Positions 1-13,400 of a DNA stretch of 64,000 bases are shown one piece after another. The translations under genes were made by a program, and so were the position numbers. This DNA is from Pycnopodia helianthoides (taxonomy: Eukaryota > Echinodermata > Asteroidea > Forcipulatida > Asteriidae), in assembly GCA_032158295.1 (NCBI GenBank), contig CM063244.1:10630376-10694375 (forward strand), written 5' to 3'. The notes beneath the pieces are model-generated. The model did no database searches. It was not told the DNA's origin and saw only the letters and a program-made list of their open reading frames with translations. How positions within the stretch are numbered: the stretch's first letter is position 1; every line of letters starts with the position of its first letter.

Positions 1-195
1 AAATGACGTCTTGTGCATAAGGTCTATTATCTGCATTCCATTGCGCTCATGTGATAACTAATATTACCATTGCAGTTATAGACACAGGGAACAGAACAGA
101 ACAAAGATGGTGGCAACATGGTAACAGTCAATACTTTCCCGGTAGCCAGCATCTTCACCATAGCCTCAATGTTTGATCTCTTCCTTTTTTTACAG

Positions 196-3100
196 GACAC
201 CAGCCAATCCTTCCCGAGGCCGTCTGCCCTCGTGGAGTTCTACCTCAAGGTGCTCATCGTTCTCAACCATAGGATGACAATAAAAGGGTAAGGTGCCATT
301 TTATTCTACTTTTCCAAACCTACGGCCATGTCTGATTTAGGCGACTTCGGCTACGGCTATGACTGCTGGCTGTAGATGCTGAGTGAAGAAATAGGCCTTT
401 GCAGTGATCTAGCCATAGCCACTGTGGAAGCCATCCATTCTTGCACTGCCTATTTGTTTTGGCAATTGATTTTACAGTTGTGCAGCTGATATTTGTATTG
501 TCTCAATGTGTGATTTTTTTTTATTTGGGCAATTTTAACAAAAAATAATGGTATTGGGACTGTGTAATGCTTTCAGTCTTAGTTTGTTTTATTTTATTGA
601 AAATTCTTACACGGGACATTTTTTACACTATGTAATAGATTTTGTTTCAGTTGGTTTTTAATCTCAAATCTTACTTAATGTACTTTGTTGGTTCCAATAT
701 GTTGATTCGGTATTGGGACTGTGTAATGCTTTCAGTCTTAGTTTGTTTTATTTTATTGAAAATTCTTATTATACACAGGACATTTTTTACACTATGTAAT
801 AGATTTTGTTTCAGGTGGTTTTTAATCTCAAATCTTACTTAATGTACTTTGTTGGTTCCAATATGTTGATTCGGTATTGGGACTGGTAATGCTTTCAGTC
901 TTAGTTTGTTTTATTTTATTGAAAATTCATTGTTTACACGGGACATAATGTTACACTAGGTAATAGATTTTGTTTCAGTTGGTTTTTAATCTCAATCTTA
1001 CTTAATGTACTTTGTTGGTTCCAATATGTTGATTCGGTATGGGACTGTGTAATGCTTTCAGTCTTAGTTTGTTATTTTATTGAAAATTCTTATTATACAC
1101 AGGACATTTTTTACACTATGTAATAGATTTTGTTTCAGTTGGTTTTTAATCTCAAATCTTACTTAATGTACTTTGTCGGTTCCAATATGTTGATTCGGTA
1201 TTGGGACTGTGTAATGCTTTCAGTCTTAGTTTGTTTTATTTTATTGAAAATTCTTATTATACACGGGACATTTTACACTATGTAATAGATTTTGTTTCAG
1301 GTGTTTTTATCTCAAATCTTACTTAATGTACTTGTTGGTTCCAATATGTTGATTCGGTATTGGGATGTGTAATGCTTCATCTTAGTTGTTTTATTTTATT
1401 GAAATTCTTATTATACACAGGACATTTTTTACACTATGTAATAGATTTTGTTTCAGTGGTTTTTAATCTCAAATCTTACTTAATGTACTTTGTCGGTTCC
1501 AATATGTTGATTCGGTATTGGGACTGTGTAATGCTTTCAGTCTTAGTTTGTTTTATTTTATTGAAAATTCTTATTATACACGGACATTTTTACACTATGT
1601 AATAGATTTTGTTTCAGTTGGTTTTTAATCTCAAATCTACTTAATGTACTTTGTTGGTTCCAATATGTTGATTCGCAGAGCTATGTATGGAGAGAAGCGC
1701 GACAACTTGCGTATAAGTCCATATCAAGTCCAAAAAAACGCATGTGTGCATACAGTTGCCCAACTAGACTGCACATTGGTTGTGCTACATTTGGACCAAA
1801 AATGCGTCCACCACCCTGCGACCAAAGAAAACTGGTCCCTATATTTTCACAGCTCTCTCAATACACAGCTCTGGCGATTCGCATCACAGAGGTCCCTCTA
1901 CAGCTTTCCTGAAGAGGCCATTTTCACAGTGTATCATGGGGGAAAAGGTGGACAAGTTTTGGTCCTCACGCAGTGCCTTCCCCTTGACCCAGATTTTAAG
2001 TTCATTCATGGTTTGCATGCAGAGCAGCAAGGTCGTACTTGGTCTGTGTTTATGGCATACGATGGTATGTTTTGTTTAAGCTAGTCAATGTTTTTCACAT
2101 TCATGTTAGCCATTCCAAGGTCCCATTCTCCCCGGGCACCGCTGAGTCATTGCAAGTGTAGGTTTTTTTTTGTACCCTTTTGGGGAAAATATCCTCTCCA
2201 TGGTAAGCTGTAATTGGGCATACTGTTAAATTACGAATCACCTTTATTGTGGTACCAATTATACCAGAATCAGGGATGAGAAATGTTAGACTTTCATCTG
2301 AATTCAGACCTTTTTACATCTGCATGGGGAAAAAAAGTAGCTTTTCAGGTGTAAAGAAATCCTGCTATTTGATCTACTTCTCTAGCGCTGAGGAAAACTG
2401 TTCCGAGAAGCTCCTTGAAATCTACAACTCCAGGGATTGCCGAAAGGTTGAAATGCCATCGTATTTAAAACCTTTATTTCTAAAATTTGGGTTTTGTAGT
2501 TTCAGATCTTTTTGTCAGCAACGTTTCTCAACCCTGCAGAATGAATAGCAAGTTTTAGTCTATTAATGTCCTCTTCCTTTTGACAGTGATTCTACTAGCC
2601 TGGTGAACTTTGACCCGAGTTCGGAGTCGACCAATGATCAGACCCGGCAGGAGACCTTGGTCAGCTTACCTCAGCAGAGGAACGCGTTGTCCTGCGGCCA
2701 GTACCACGTTGCCATGGTGTCAGAAGATGACGTCTATACATGGGGCACAGCTCATGGCGGCAGGTAGGATGGTTGCCATGGTAATTGGTTAAACTGATCT
2801 TCGCTCACAAAACTGGTTGAAGATGCTAGCTGGCTAGCGATTTGTTTTAATGGCTCACAATTGAGTATACAGTCAACGCACATTATTACGAGAGGCTCTA
2901 CATGTCTATATAAAAGAGCTGCAATTCCATGAAGTCCACCATAAATCTCATTGGTCATGTTTTTTTTTTATTTCAATCATTTTTCTGCTTTTTTCTGAAT
3001 CCAACCATCGTTTCTGCTTGTCACATTCATAAAGAGGTAGTTTGGCAGTTCAAGCGATCTTGTGATAATGAGAGTCACTGTATATTTTTTGAGTTTGCCC

Positions 3101-6100
3101 TCAACATTTTCACTATCAAGCCAGCATGACTAGTTAAACTGGTAAACTAGTGAACCAATTAATAAGTTAACTAGTTAACTGGTTAAATGGACAGGTGAAA
3201 TGACAAGCTAACTCTCCTTGCTGGCTAGTCACTGAAAACATTTAGGGCAAACCCTGGAGCCATTTTTAAGGATCCTTGATTTGAAGTGATTTGGACCACT
3301 TAAACAAAACTTTTGACTATGTGATCCTCTGGTTTTCAGGTGGCACTTTGCATTATTAATTCGGAGTTCGCAGGTTCGAATCCCATTCGAGGAAATTTGT
3401 CTTTGTTCACCCCAAAATTGAAAACATGAAGGGCAAGCCCTGTAGCCATGTTTGAGGAACCTTGGTTTGAAGCGATCTGCAGAGGGAGCTGTAGCTTTTG
3501 GTAGCAACGAGCGAGCCAGCTGGACCACTTGAACAGAATTCTGATTTTGATTGGATTTTTTTCATCTTTTCAGGCTAGGTCACGGTGACATCATCCCAGC
3601 CGATGGAAGGTCAGCCCCGTTCCGTGTGGAGACGCTTCACATGCACCGGATCCGTGTAATCTCCGTAGCATGTGGGAAGGAACATACCATGGCGTTAGGG
3701 GAGCAGGGGAGGGTAAGAGCCTCGACGAAAAAAATCTACTTTTAAAATTTTTCACAGGCAGTTCTGATTGTGTAAATTGTTTTACCTCATTTGGATTGCA
3801 CCAGTACACAAAAACCTCTCCTAATGTAAAGTTGAAATAAGAACTAATACCCTATTGATATGTGCGATGCTCAGTGCCAAACCAGGCACTTTCTGCCACA
3901 ACCAGGCACTTTCTGCCAAAACTCAAAACTGGTTTTTATTTACTCATTAAATAGATGAAGAAAACAGCTTTCAAATAACACCTAATTAGGGTCCATAAGG
4001 TATGTATTTCTCAACCCCATGAAGACATCACATTATATTGATATCATGGCTGGTTTTTCGGATATCTTCACTTTTAATGCCAACTATTTTACTATTATTG
4101 GCAACTGCCTGATTTTTGGGCAGTTCACTTAAGCAGTCCTACTGTAGTAGATTCCATCACTTGAACAGAAGTTTTGACTTGCACGCATACATTATGAGGG
4201 TCCAGTTCACAAACCTTGCAAAGTGCACAAATTTGCTTAGCAGGAAACATGTTGCTTAGCAGGAACAGGTTCCCTGCAAAAAATGCCATGCTAATTTTTG
4301 TTGTGACTGGGAGCCTGGTAACTTTTGACTTGGCAAAGAAGTTGGCTTATCAAAAAATTGGGCCAAGTTGGAGATGGTGTGCACAGCAGCATTGGAGAGG
4401 AGTGTGCGGTGTTGTTATTGTGCTGTTGTTAAAACAATCGATGATGTTATGGTGCCGTTTGGAACAGTCCGTTTGTGAACAAATTTTGCGCACTCCGCAA
4501 AAAAATTTGGTTCAAACATTTCAAAAATTCAAAGTTCCATATTAAACCCCTAGCGGAATAGCATGGAAAATGGAAATTATCCCGGGTTGATTCTTTGACT
4601 GAAAACAAATTCCATCAATGACCTCCCCTAGTAAGAATTCCAATAGGGGTTGCAAATAAATGTCTTAGCCTTGGGCTAATAGCTGCTCCTGGCTGTAATC
4701 AATCATGTCTTCGATAGATGGTTTCCAGACGGCTTGACAAATTGGAAGTTGTTTTATTAAGTCTAAAGGGTCTTATCTGATGTTTCAGACCACTATGGGG
4801 TTACATTCACCCCCCCCCCCCAAAAAAAACAGGAATAAAATAAAAAATTAATAAAATGACATGCATATTATAAAAGGTACGATGATGTGAGCATGTGAGT
4901 TTCTTCTGATGCTGTCACTGAATTAATGTAGTGGGCTGGGCTTAATGGATTGGTTTGTAATTAGCGCTCAGATGCATTTAGCTGCTTAAGCACAAAAAGG
5001 TAGCTAAAATTAGGCTTACCAGAGTAAGGTTACTAGCAAAAACACCATGTCACATGAACCATCTGTGGGGGGCTTAGCAGTGTTAACCAGCTCTATGGAA
5101 TTGGGCCATTGATTGTTTCTTTCTCTATCTACAGTTGTACACCTGGGGGACGTCAAAGTGGGGTCAGCTTGGGTTAGGTGACCAGACGACTCATACCAGA
5201 CCAATGTTAGTACAAGCCCTGACTGGTACCTGCTGTGTGGCCATAGCATGCGGTCAGTACCACTCCCTGGCTCTTACAAGAAACCAGAAGTAAGTATCTT
5301 CCAGATTCTTTTTTTTAAAGGGGAATTCAAGTGGCTCATGCAGTGATCGTGTGGTTGTGAAATTTGCATTAAATTTTGACAGAGCTAGTTTTTTTCTATC
5401 CCCTAAATTGTACATAAACAAACAAAGTTTCATTACTAATAGCATGTCTTGAGAAAATGCCCTTGTAGCTGTATTGACGCCACATTCAGCTTCAGTCTGA
5501 CTGTGGTCTGCCGTTTTGGGAGCCAAAAAATGCATGTAAAACAGGGTCAACATTTTGGGAGTCAAAACGCATTTGGGCAACAGGTTGGGTCATTGGTTTC
5601 TTTCCCTGCCTTTCACCTCTTTGGACCTCAGTTTGAATCCCACCTCAGCCCGGAGCCTTGCATGTGGATTGTGTTTTCAGTCCCAACCTGATTGCGTAGG
5701 TTTCCCTATTGGGGTTTTTCTCCCACATCTAAACATTTCTTCTTGTTTCCTATTCATCCCAGTATGGGCGCTAATTGTAAAAAGCACATGGCACAGTGAC
5801 ATGTTAATGTCAGTTTATGTCAGTTTGGAGGTTAAGGTTAATGTCAGTTTGGAGGTTAGGGTTAATGTCAGTTTATGTCAGTTTGGGTGGAGGTTATAGG
5901 TTAATGTCAGTTTTGTAGTTTGAGTTAGGGTTATGTAGTTAATGTCAGTTTGGAGGTTAGGGTTAATGTCAGTTTATGTCAGTTTGGAGGTTAGGGTTAA
6001 TGTCAGTGTTTGAGTAGGTTGTCAGTTATGCAGTTTGGAGGTGGTTAATGTCGTTTAGTCAGTTTGGAGGTTAGGGTTATGGCAGTTTGGAGGTTAGGCT

Positions 6101-9100
6101 TAATGTCAGTTTATGTCAGTTTGGAGGTTAGGTTATGTCAGTTTATGTCAGTTTGGAGGTTAGGGTTAATGTCAGTTTATGTCAGTTTGGAGGTTAGGCT
6201 TAATGTCAGTTTATGTCTTTGGAGGTTAGGGTTAATGTCGTTTATGTCATTTGAGGTTAGGGTTAATGTCAGTTTTGTCAGTTTGGGGGTTAGGTTAATG
6301 TCAGTTTATGTCCTTTGGAGGTTAGGGTTAATGTCAGTTTATGTCTTTGAGGTTAGGGTTAATGTCAGTTTATGTCTTGTGTACCCTCAGAGTCTTCACC
6401 TGGGGATGGGGCGTGCACGGCCAGCTCGGACACGGTGAGGTCGAGGATCATCTTCAGCCCTGCCACGTCACCTCACTGGACCCAGTCAAGGTCACTCGGA
6501 TGTCGGCCGGCTACTGCCACAGTCTGGTGGTCTCGGCCACAGGTCAGGTGTATATATTTGGGGCGGGGACGTTCGGTCAGTTGGGTCTGGGCAAACAGGT
6601 GATTAAAAGGAATGTGCCGACACTATTAGATGGATTTGAAGGTGACGAGGTGACCATGGTGGCGTGTGGATTATTCCATAATGTAAGTGCAACATTCTTT
6701 TAACATTCAAAACCTGGTGTTTTTTAGTCACACAGTTTCTCCCAAATTAAGTTCTCCTCAGTCCTTCCTCAGTTTTTCCTTCACTACACCACCCCTAGTC
6801 CTCTAAGTCCATGCCAAAACAATGCCTGAATTGGTTGGATATAGTAATAATGTAGAGCAGTTAGATGGAACTCTACAATGATCTTTATGCTCCTCACAAT
6901 CAACAGCAATCAAAACTAAATAAACAAATAATAAATGAAGCATACGTTATAGGTTTTCATATGATGTTTGTTCGCAATACACTAGTCAAAATGTTGAAGA
7001 CAAATCAATCAACTCTTTAGGTTGCTTTAATAGTCACTTTTGTTATTAGGATGACGTTTTGTATCCATAAAAATGAGTAAACCACTCTTTACAGATTGCG
7101 GTGACTAGCAACCCTCAGAGGGTCTACATGTGGGGGAAGAGCCCCCTAGAGTTGCGACAGTCCCTCCAGGCTTCCAGAAAGCGCAGAACGGCGCGAGACA
7201 GCGGAGATGCAGTCATTGTCGGTCGACGACGGTCAGTGACGGTCATGGAGTCCCGTCCCGATGCCTATGATGAGAATCGGTACTTAAGGCCGTACGCCTT
7301 TGACTTTGGGCAGATACAAGCACCGATCAAACAGGTTCGTTATACAACAGGTGTATCTTGGGAACAAGACCCAAAGTGCATACAGCTGCTCAAGCATGAA
7401 AAAATAGCTAAGCACAGCAAAATTATGCTTACCAGGATAAGGATACCAGCCAAAGCACAAGTACCATTGGTGACTGGGAAGCTGCTCATTTTTGTTAAGC
7501 AGAAAATTGTTCATCAATATTATCTGCTTAAGCAGCCCAATGAAATTGGACCTGGATATTGAAACCTTAGACAGAGACAATGCTTCAACCTCGTACTGTC
7601 TGACCATTCATTAACATTAGTCTAGCAATGATGTCTTCACAACGGCCACAAAATGTTTCCTATAGTTCCAATGTTTCCCACATTCTTCATTAATGGTTTG
7701 TTCTTTAAAAACATTTTTTCCATGGTCACAAACAGACAAAGGGTCGAATTGCGGGAGAATTATACAAAATTTAAAAAACAGACTTTTTATTTCAAATATC
7801 AAGAAATAAACCACAAGGGAAACTAACTGTTAATTAATTTGGGGCTCGAGAGAGAAAAATTGACCAGAGCGGAATTTGAACCTGCGACTCTTCAAATTTA
7901 CGTGCCGGCGCTCTACCAACTGAGCTTTGAGGTGCCCGTCAGAAGGCGCCCGAGCAAACATGTTGACAAAAAAATGAGAAAAAAAAACATTAGGGCTTAC
8001 TACATGTAGCTCAGTTGGTTGAGAGCCAGCACGTTAACCAAGAGATTACAGGATCAAATCCTGCTCTAGTCAATTTTTCTGTGTTCAACACTAAATTATT
8101 TCCAGAATTTCATAAAGGTCATTTTAAGGTCACATGGTGTGTTGTAATCAATAAGCCCTACCAAAAAATAACTAAAATTCAAAACTCAATTTACAATTAA
8201 AAATAATAGAAACACAAAATTTTAAGGAGACAAAATTTGTATGTCTGTGCTGGCCATTGTTTGTTGGTCAACCTTGTTTCAATAGCCGACCTGTGCCTGA
8301 TGGGTAGAGGGCCAAAATTGCCTCAAATACAAAGTTGCATGCTGGAAGCAGGAAAATCCATTGGAGTCTCCTGAGCTGGGAGAGCATTGATCTAAAATAT
8401 CTGCTCCATTTAAGGCATTACTTTGTTCTTCAGTGTGTAGGGTATATTAATTGTCAGTCAATATTTAAACGTTGAAGTTTGAAAAAAGGATCCAAATTTT
8501 AAAACATTGATAACTCTGAATGGCCCCCTTAGAGTATTCTGATTTGAGTGAGAATGGTGATGTAGATTCCAATGATTTGATTGATTTTTCTTTTTTAGCT
8601 GGCTTGCTCGCTGAACACAACCTGATCTTGACATCAGGAGGACAACTCTACAGCTTCGGGAAGAACGACTGCGGACAACTCGGGCTTGGCCATCGCGCTG
8701 AGCAAGTATGTCTTGTAAAAAATGTCAAGATTACATTTTTGTCATTTTTATTTACATTTTCGAGAGGAAAGAATTAGCTGTTGCAAATTGCTTACCAACC
8801 AAAAGGACCTATGGTATAAATTAAAGATTATAGATAACTTACTACTCTTACACAATGAGTGGTCTGGGTTCTTTTATGGGCTTTACATCCCATCCAATGG
8901 ACGAAAGAGTTTTGGTTAAGTGCCTTACTCAAGAACACACATGCTACGAGTGGGATTCGAAACCACACTCTGCGGCCGACAACAGTAGAACTTCTAGTCC
9001 TGTGAACAACACTTCATAATAGGAATAGGTCATTTCCAAGCAAAAGTACAATTTTGAAATCATTATTTAGTGTTACATTAACACAAAATCAAATCTTTAC

Positions 9101-10484
9101 CACTTGTTAACCTCTCGATGGAAATTGATATTTTGGCAGAGAGTTCCAGTGCTGGTGCGGTTTATATCAGAATCACAGAGTGTTGCCGCAATCGGTGCAG
9201 GGGTGGAGTTTTCTGTCGCTATTACCACACAGGGTCAGGTCTACTCTTGGGGGTCGCCAGAAAATGGACAGGTATGTAGCCCACTAAAACGGAACCTCAG
9301 TCTCCTATGTCTTGGTAAAGGCCTTTAGATTGATTGGCTGCATATTGCGCCACAGCACCTTGTAAACCATTGTGCTATGTAAAGGGAAAAAGGGTCCCAT
9401 ACTTCAAAACGTAGCTCCACATTATACCTTGCAGGAAAATACTGAGCGCTTTGAGACGCCTATCGGACGTGATAAAGCGCTATATAAGAACTGCTTATTA
9501 TTATTATTATTATTATTAGTTTAAAGGCAAGGTATACTTTTGGCAGTTGTCAGAGACCAGTATCCTCACTTGGTGTATCCCAGCATATGCTTAAAAAGTA
9601 CCTGTACAAATTTTGGGCTCAATTGGTCGTCGAAGTTGCAAGAAAATAATGAAAGAAAAAAACACCCTTCTCGCATAGAATTGTGTGCTTTCAGATGCCT
9701 GCGAAAGGCTTCATGCCTGAAGCCTTTCTCAGATTTGAATTTATGGGTGAAAAATTACCTCTTTCTCTGAAACTACATTACTTCAAAGGGGGTCGTTTCT
9801 AATAATGCTATATAATATCAACAGCTCTCAGGTTGTCTTAACCAGGTAAGTTTTCATGGTCACTGATTTTTGAATAATTACCAAAGGTATATCCTCCCTT
9901 TAATGGTGTGAAAAATGCATTGAAAATCTTCCAGACAATGGAAACTTTCTTCCTTTTATGTTGAATGTAATTAAAGTATTTCCCTGACTGTTGTACAAAC
10001 TCTCCCTGATTGCAAGATGCAAACGTTGACAGCTCTGTGTGTGTTTTATTTCACAAGCCTCAAGGTGTGACCCAAAGATGTCCAGCACTGCAGTGGGGAT
10101 AATGTAGCCATTCCCTGTGTCTTGGGCACTGTTTATTTAATGAGGACTTTTGGAAACAGTGGCTTTGTCTTCTGCTTGGCTTTGGCTTTGGCTTTTGAGG
10201 GGTTTTCGGAAAAAAAGTTCTTGATTCAAAGCGGGGACCAGGTTTAAACTGTATTGATGAGTGATTTAATGTTTTTCTCTTTGTAGCTTGGCATAGACAC
10301 AAGTTGCCGATCACATGTGCAGATCCAGCCGAGCTTCCATGTTAACATGAGAGTAGCCAAGAGTACGCCATTGACCCGGATTGTCTTGAACCCTATGCTG
10401 GTACCCGGCATTCCCCTGGTAAGCATGGCATCTGGACTCGGTATGAACGACAGCGATGGGGAGAGCGATGAGGACGACATGGGG
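196..10484 (+). CDS. RCC1 propeller exons (residues about 1-516 of the visible protein)
   Basis: The nine exons from 196 to 10484 encode the propeller. Intron phases are 2,2,0,2,0,1,0,0,0. The conserved blade cores VACGKEHTMAL, IACGQYHSLAL, MSAGYCHSLVV, VACGLFHN and IGAGVEFSVAI each precede a W-G-x-x-x-x-G-Q-L-G strand. The fifth blade (VYMWGKSPLELRQS) lacks the usual GQLG and instead carries a basic insert (SRKRRTARD, then GRRRSV at about residues 310-335), probably a surface loop. At 7350 I chose the donor CAACAG/gtgtat over the in-frame CAG/gttcgt at 7333. Only the former gives the phase-1 end needed to read AGLLAEHNLILT in the next exon without a stop. Exon 9 ends in an acidic stretch (DSDGESDEDDMG) that runs into SSDEEEEVLDW of the next exon. 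Confidence 0.88.
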
Positions 10485-13400
10485 GTGAGTCTCTTGTAAT
10501 AATTGGCCAACTTGGAGACAGGTTGGCCACACCCACATAGCTTGTGATCGACTGTCAATCAATCTCTCTTAATAATGAAGTTGACTGACCTTTCCCCCCC
10601 CCCCAAAGAAAAAACAAATAAACTATGTGATTATTGAATGATTGAGTACAGTGTGCATCATATTAAACTTATTACTGTTTGGATGCATGGTGACATATGC
10701 TGGTCAATTTTGAAATGTTGGCTGTGTCCATATTTGGCATGTTATCAAACTATCAAACTTTCAAACTATCAAACTATCAATAAAAAGCCTTAAAAGCTGT
10801 ACTTTCTAAGGAATGAAGTTTACTGTTTGTTAAAATACTGCTGCCTGACTGTTGCATGGTGGATTAAGTGCGGATAAACTATATGTACCATTTGTATGCA
10901 GGGACCATTTGATGACCTCTGCTATCCTAAATTGCCTTTATAACAACCCTGCTACTCTAGCCCTTTTCCAGCGAGTGGACCAACAGTTTGAAACCATTCA
11001 ACTGTACAGATTGTGTATGGTGGCACAACTACATGTATGCACAGAACTAACTGAGTACATGCGTGTACTGTGTAGATGCATTCACTACCTGGGCCCAATT
11101 TCATGGAGCTGCTCAAGCAGAAAATATTGCTTAACTAATTTCTGCTTAGCAAAAATGTGCAGGATACCAGTCACAGATGGTACATGTGACATGGTATTTT
11201 GGCTGGTAACCTTATTCTGGTAAGCATAATTTTGTTGTGCTTAGCTACTTTTTGTGCATAAACAGCTCTATGAAATCTGGCCCTGATATCATGTTGCAGG
11301 CTGACATAGTTTATATATCATTTAAAAAAGCACAGTGGGTTATATTTAAATGTCAGACAGAGGGAGGGTAAATTATTTAGGGATTAACAGTGCGATGAGC
11401 CGGTCTTCACTGCTAGTAATGACCGGGCTGGTGGCTGGCCGCTGTTAATGGACAGAGCCGAAGGCAAGGTCCATCAACAGCGGCCAGCCACCAACCAAGG
11501 TCATTACCACGCAGTGAAGACCGGCTCATCGCACTGTTAATCCCATTAATGAATGCCCTATAACGAAAAAACTGTAAAAATCGTCAGAATTTGTGGTTTT
11601 CTTTCGCCGCCTTTTTAGAAATGTTCTACTCATGTTCAAGGGCCAATCCTTTGGCCGTTCAACTTTTGTGTGGTACCTAGTCTCTTACACATAATTAACT
11701 GTTTATACATATTTTCAAGAACCAGACCATGACTTTGCATTATGTAGGTTTCATGCGCGTACCAGTTACCCTAAATTGATACATTGTCTGCGCGTTCACG
11801 CCTACGCGTGGAATGTTTCCGCACGTGGCACCATCTGTCCTGCTCAAAAAAATAAAAAAATAAATACGCACAAAGAAATGAGTTGATTTGATACCAGTAG
11901 TATGCCGCGCAACAAGCACATAGTATATAGGATTTTACACAACAATGTGCTTGTTAAGGGGCCATTTATTCGCTATTTCACTGAGCCGGTCTTTATATCA
12001 CATGTTAATACACCCCCACGTGACCAGTCTTCGACCAATCAGGGTGCATAAACTCTCTAAGGTATTTATTAATAAATGTTAAATCAGATTTGTGATATGA
12101 CAGATTGGATGTTGTTTATAAACCTTCAGATTATTATCATTTTTGTTTTAAATTTCCCCCTTTTCCTGCAGAGCTCCGACGAAGAGGAAGAGGTTCTGGA
12201 CTGGAACCTCCCTAATCTGAGTACCACCTCTGACCCTTCCGAGTCCCCCTATGGACCAGGGAGTCTAGCCCTGTCCCTGCAAGCCCTGGACTCCCACTAC
12301 AACCACCAGGTGGTGCTGCGTCTGTGCCAAGACTGGCAGGTCTGGCCAGCTGCCGCTCAGATCTGTGAGATGGACAAGAACTACCCGCTAGCTTTGCTGT
12401 ACAGACTGAAGGATAGACAGTACAAGGGGACTGGGCTTATTGGGGCTGGTGAGGAGGGAGTCGTCCAAGAGATAACAGCTCTTGTGGATAAGTTCATCAG
12501 GTTAGCGGATAAGATCATTAGAGTAGTGGATAGGATTATCAGGTTTGTGGTGGATAAGCTACTATGAGTGGATTAGTTCATCAGCTTTCGTGGATGAGCT
12601 CATCCACTAAGTGGTTAAGCTCATCAGACAAAGTTCATTGGGTCATCCAGTTAGTGGAAAGTTGTGTGAATCATTGAGCAGGACCCCTAATTCACATAAA
12701 AAGTAAAAAAGACAAAGGTTTTTCCATGACTTTGTGTACAAAACCTTGTGCTGCCTACACTCTGCTCGTCTTCAGGAGACCATCCATGGTTGTACCCGCA
12801 AGTTTACTGTGTATAAACTAGTTACTAGTTACTTTTTATTGTCCACACCTTGCAAAGCTTCGAACAACACTTAAAGTTCAAAAGGTTTTTGGATATGTTT
12901 CAGTTGCGGACATTTTATTTTAGAAGATCTCTACAAAGTTTCATTCTTTCTGCTTGCTAGATTGACCTGTGAGCAGCCGTCCAATGAGACTACAAAGGAA
13001 TCTGTATCCAAAGAGTCTTGTAAACATCTTCTGGTTCAGGTAAGATTTAAACGCCATCAAAACAAAACATTAATTGGAAGAGGTTTTGAAACATGTCGGA
13101 TCTTGATTGGTGCAAGCAGGGTGTGATTGTCCCTCCACCCTTAAAAAAAGGATGTAATTGATCAATTTAAATATCAAGTTGTAAGCCACAAGGGAAACTG
13201 ACTGGGTAAATTAACAAAATGTTTGGGTTGAATAAAGTAAAATTGAATAGACTGAGACTTGAACCTGCGACCTCTCGATCAACGTGCCGACACTCTTACA
13301 ACTGAGCTATCTAGCCCTAATGTTGGCGGTGTCCCTATTTTGTCAATATCTATGTTCAGGGTTGCCAGTCAGAAGCCATTCAACCTGTAACTGCCGTATT

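Noticed and set aside
7351..7562. Extension of RCC1 exon 6 to the stop at 7562
   Set aside because: The extension is a foldback repeat. Splicing at 7350 gives a phase-matched link to the next RCC1 blade.
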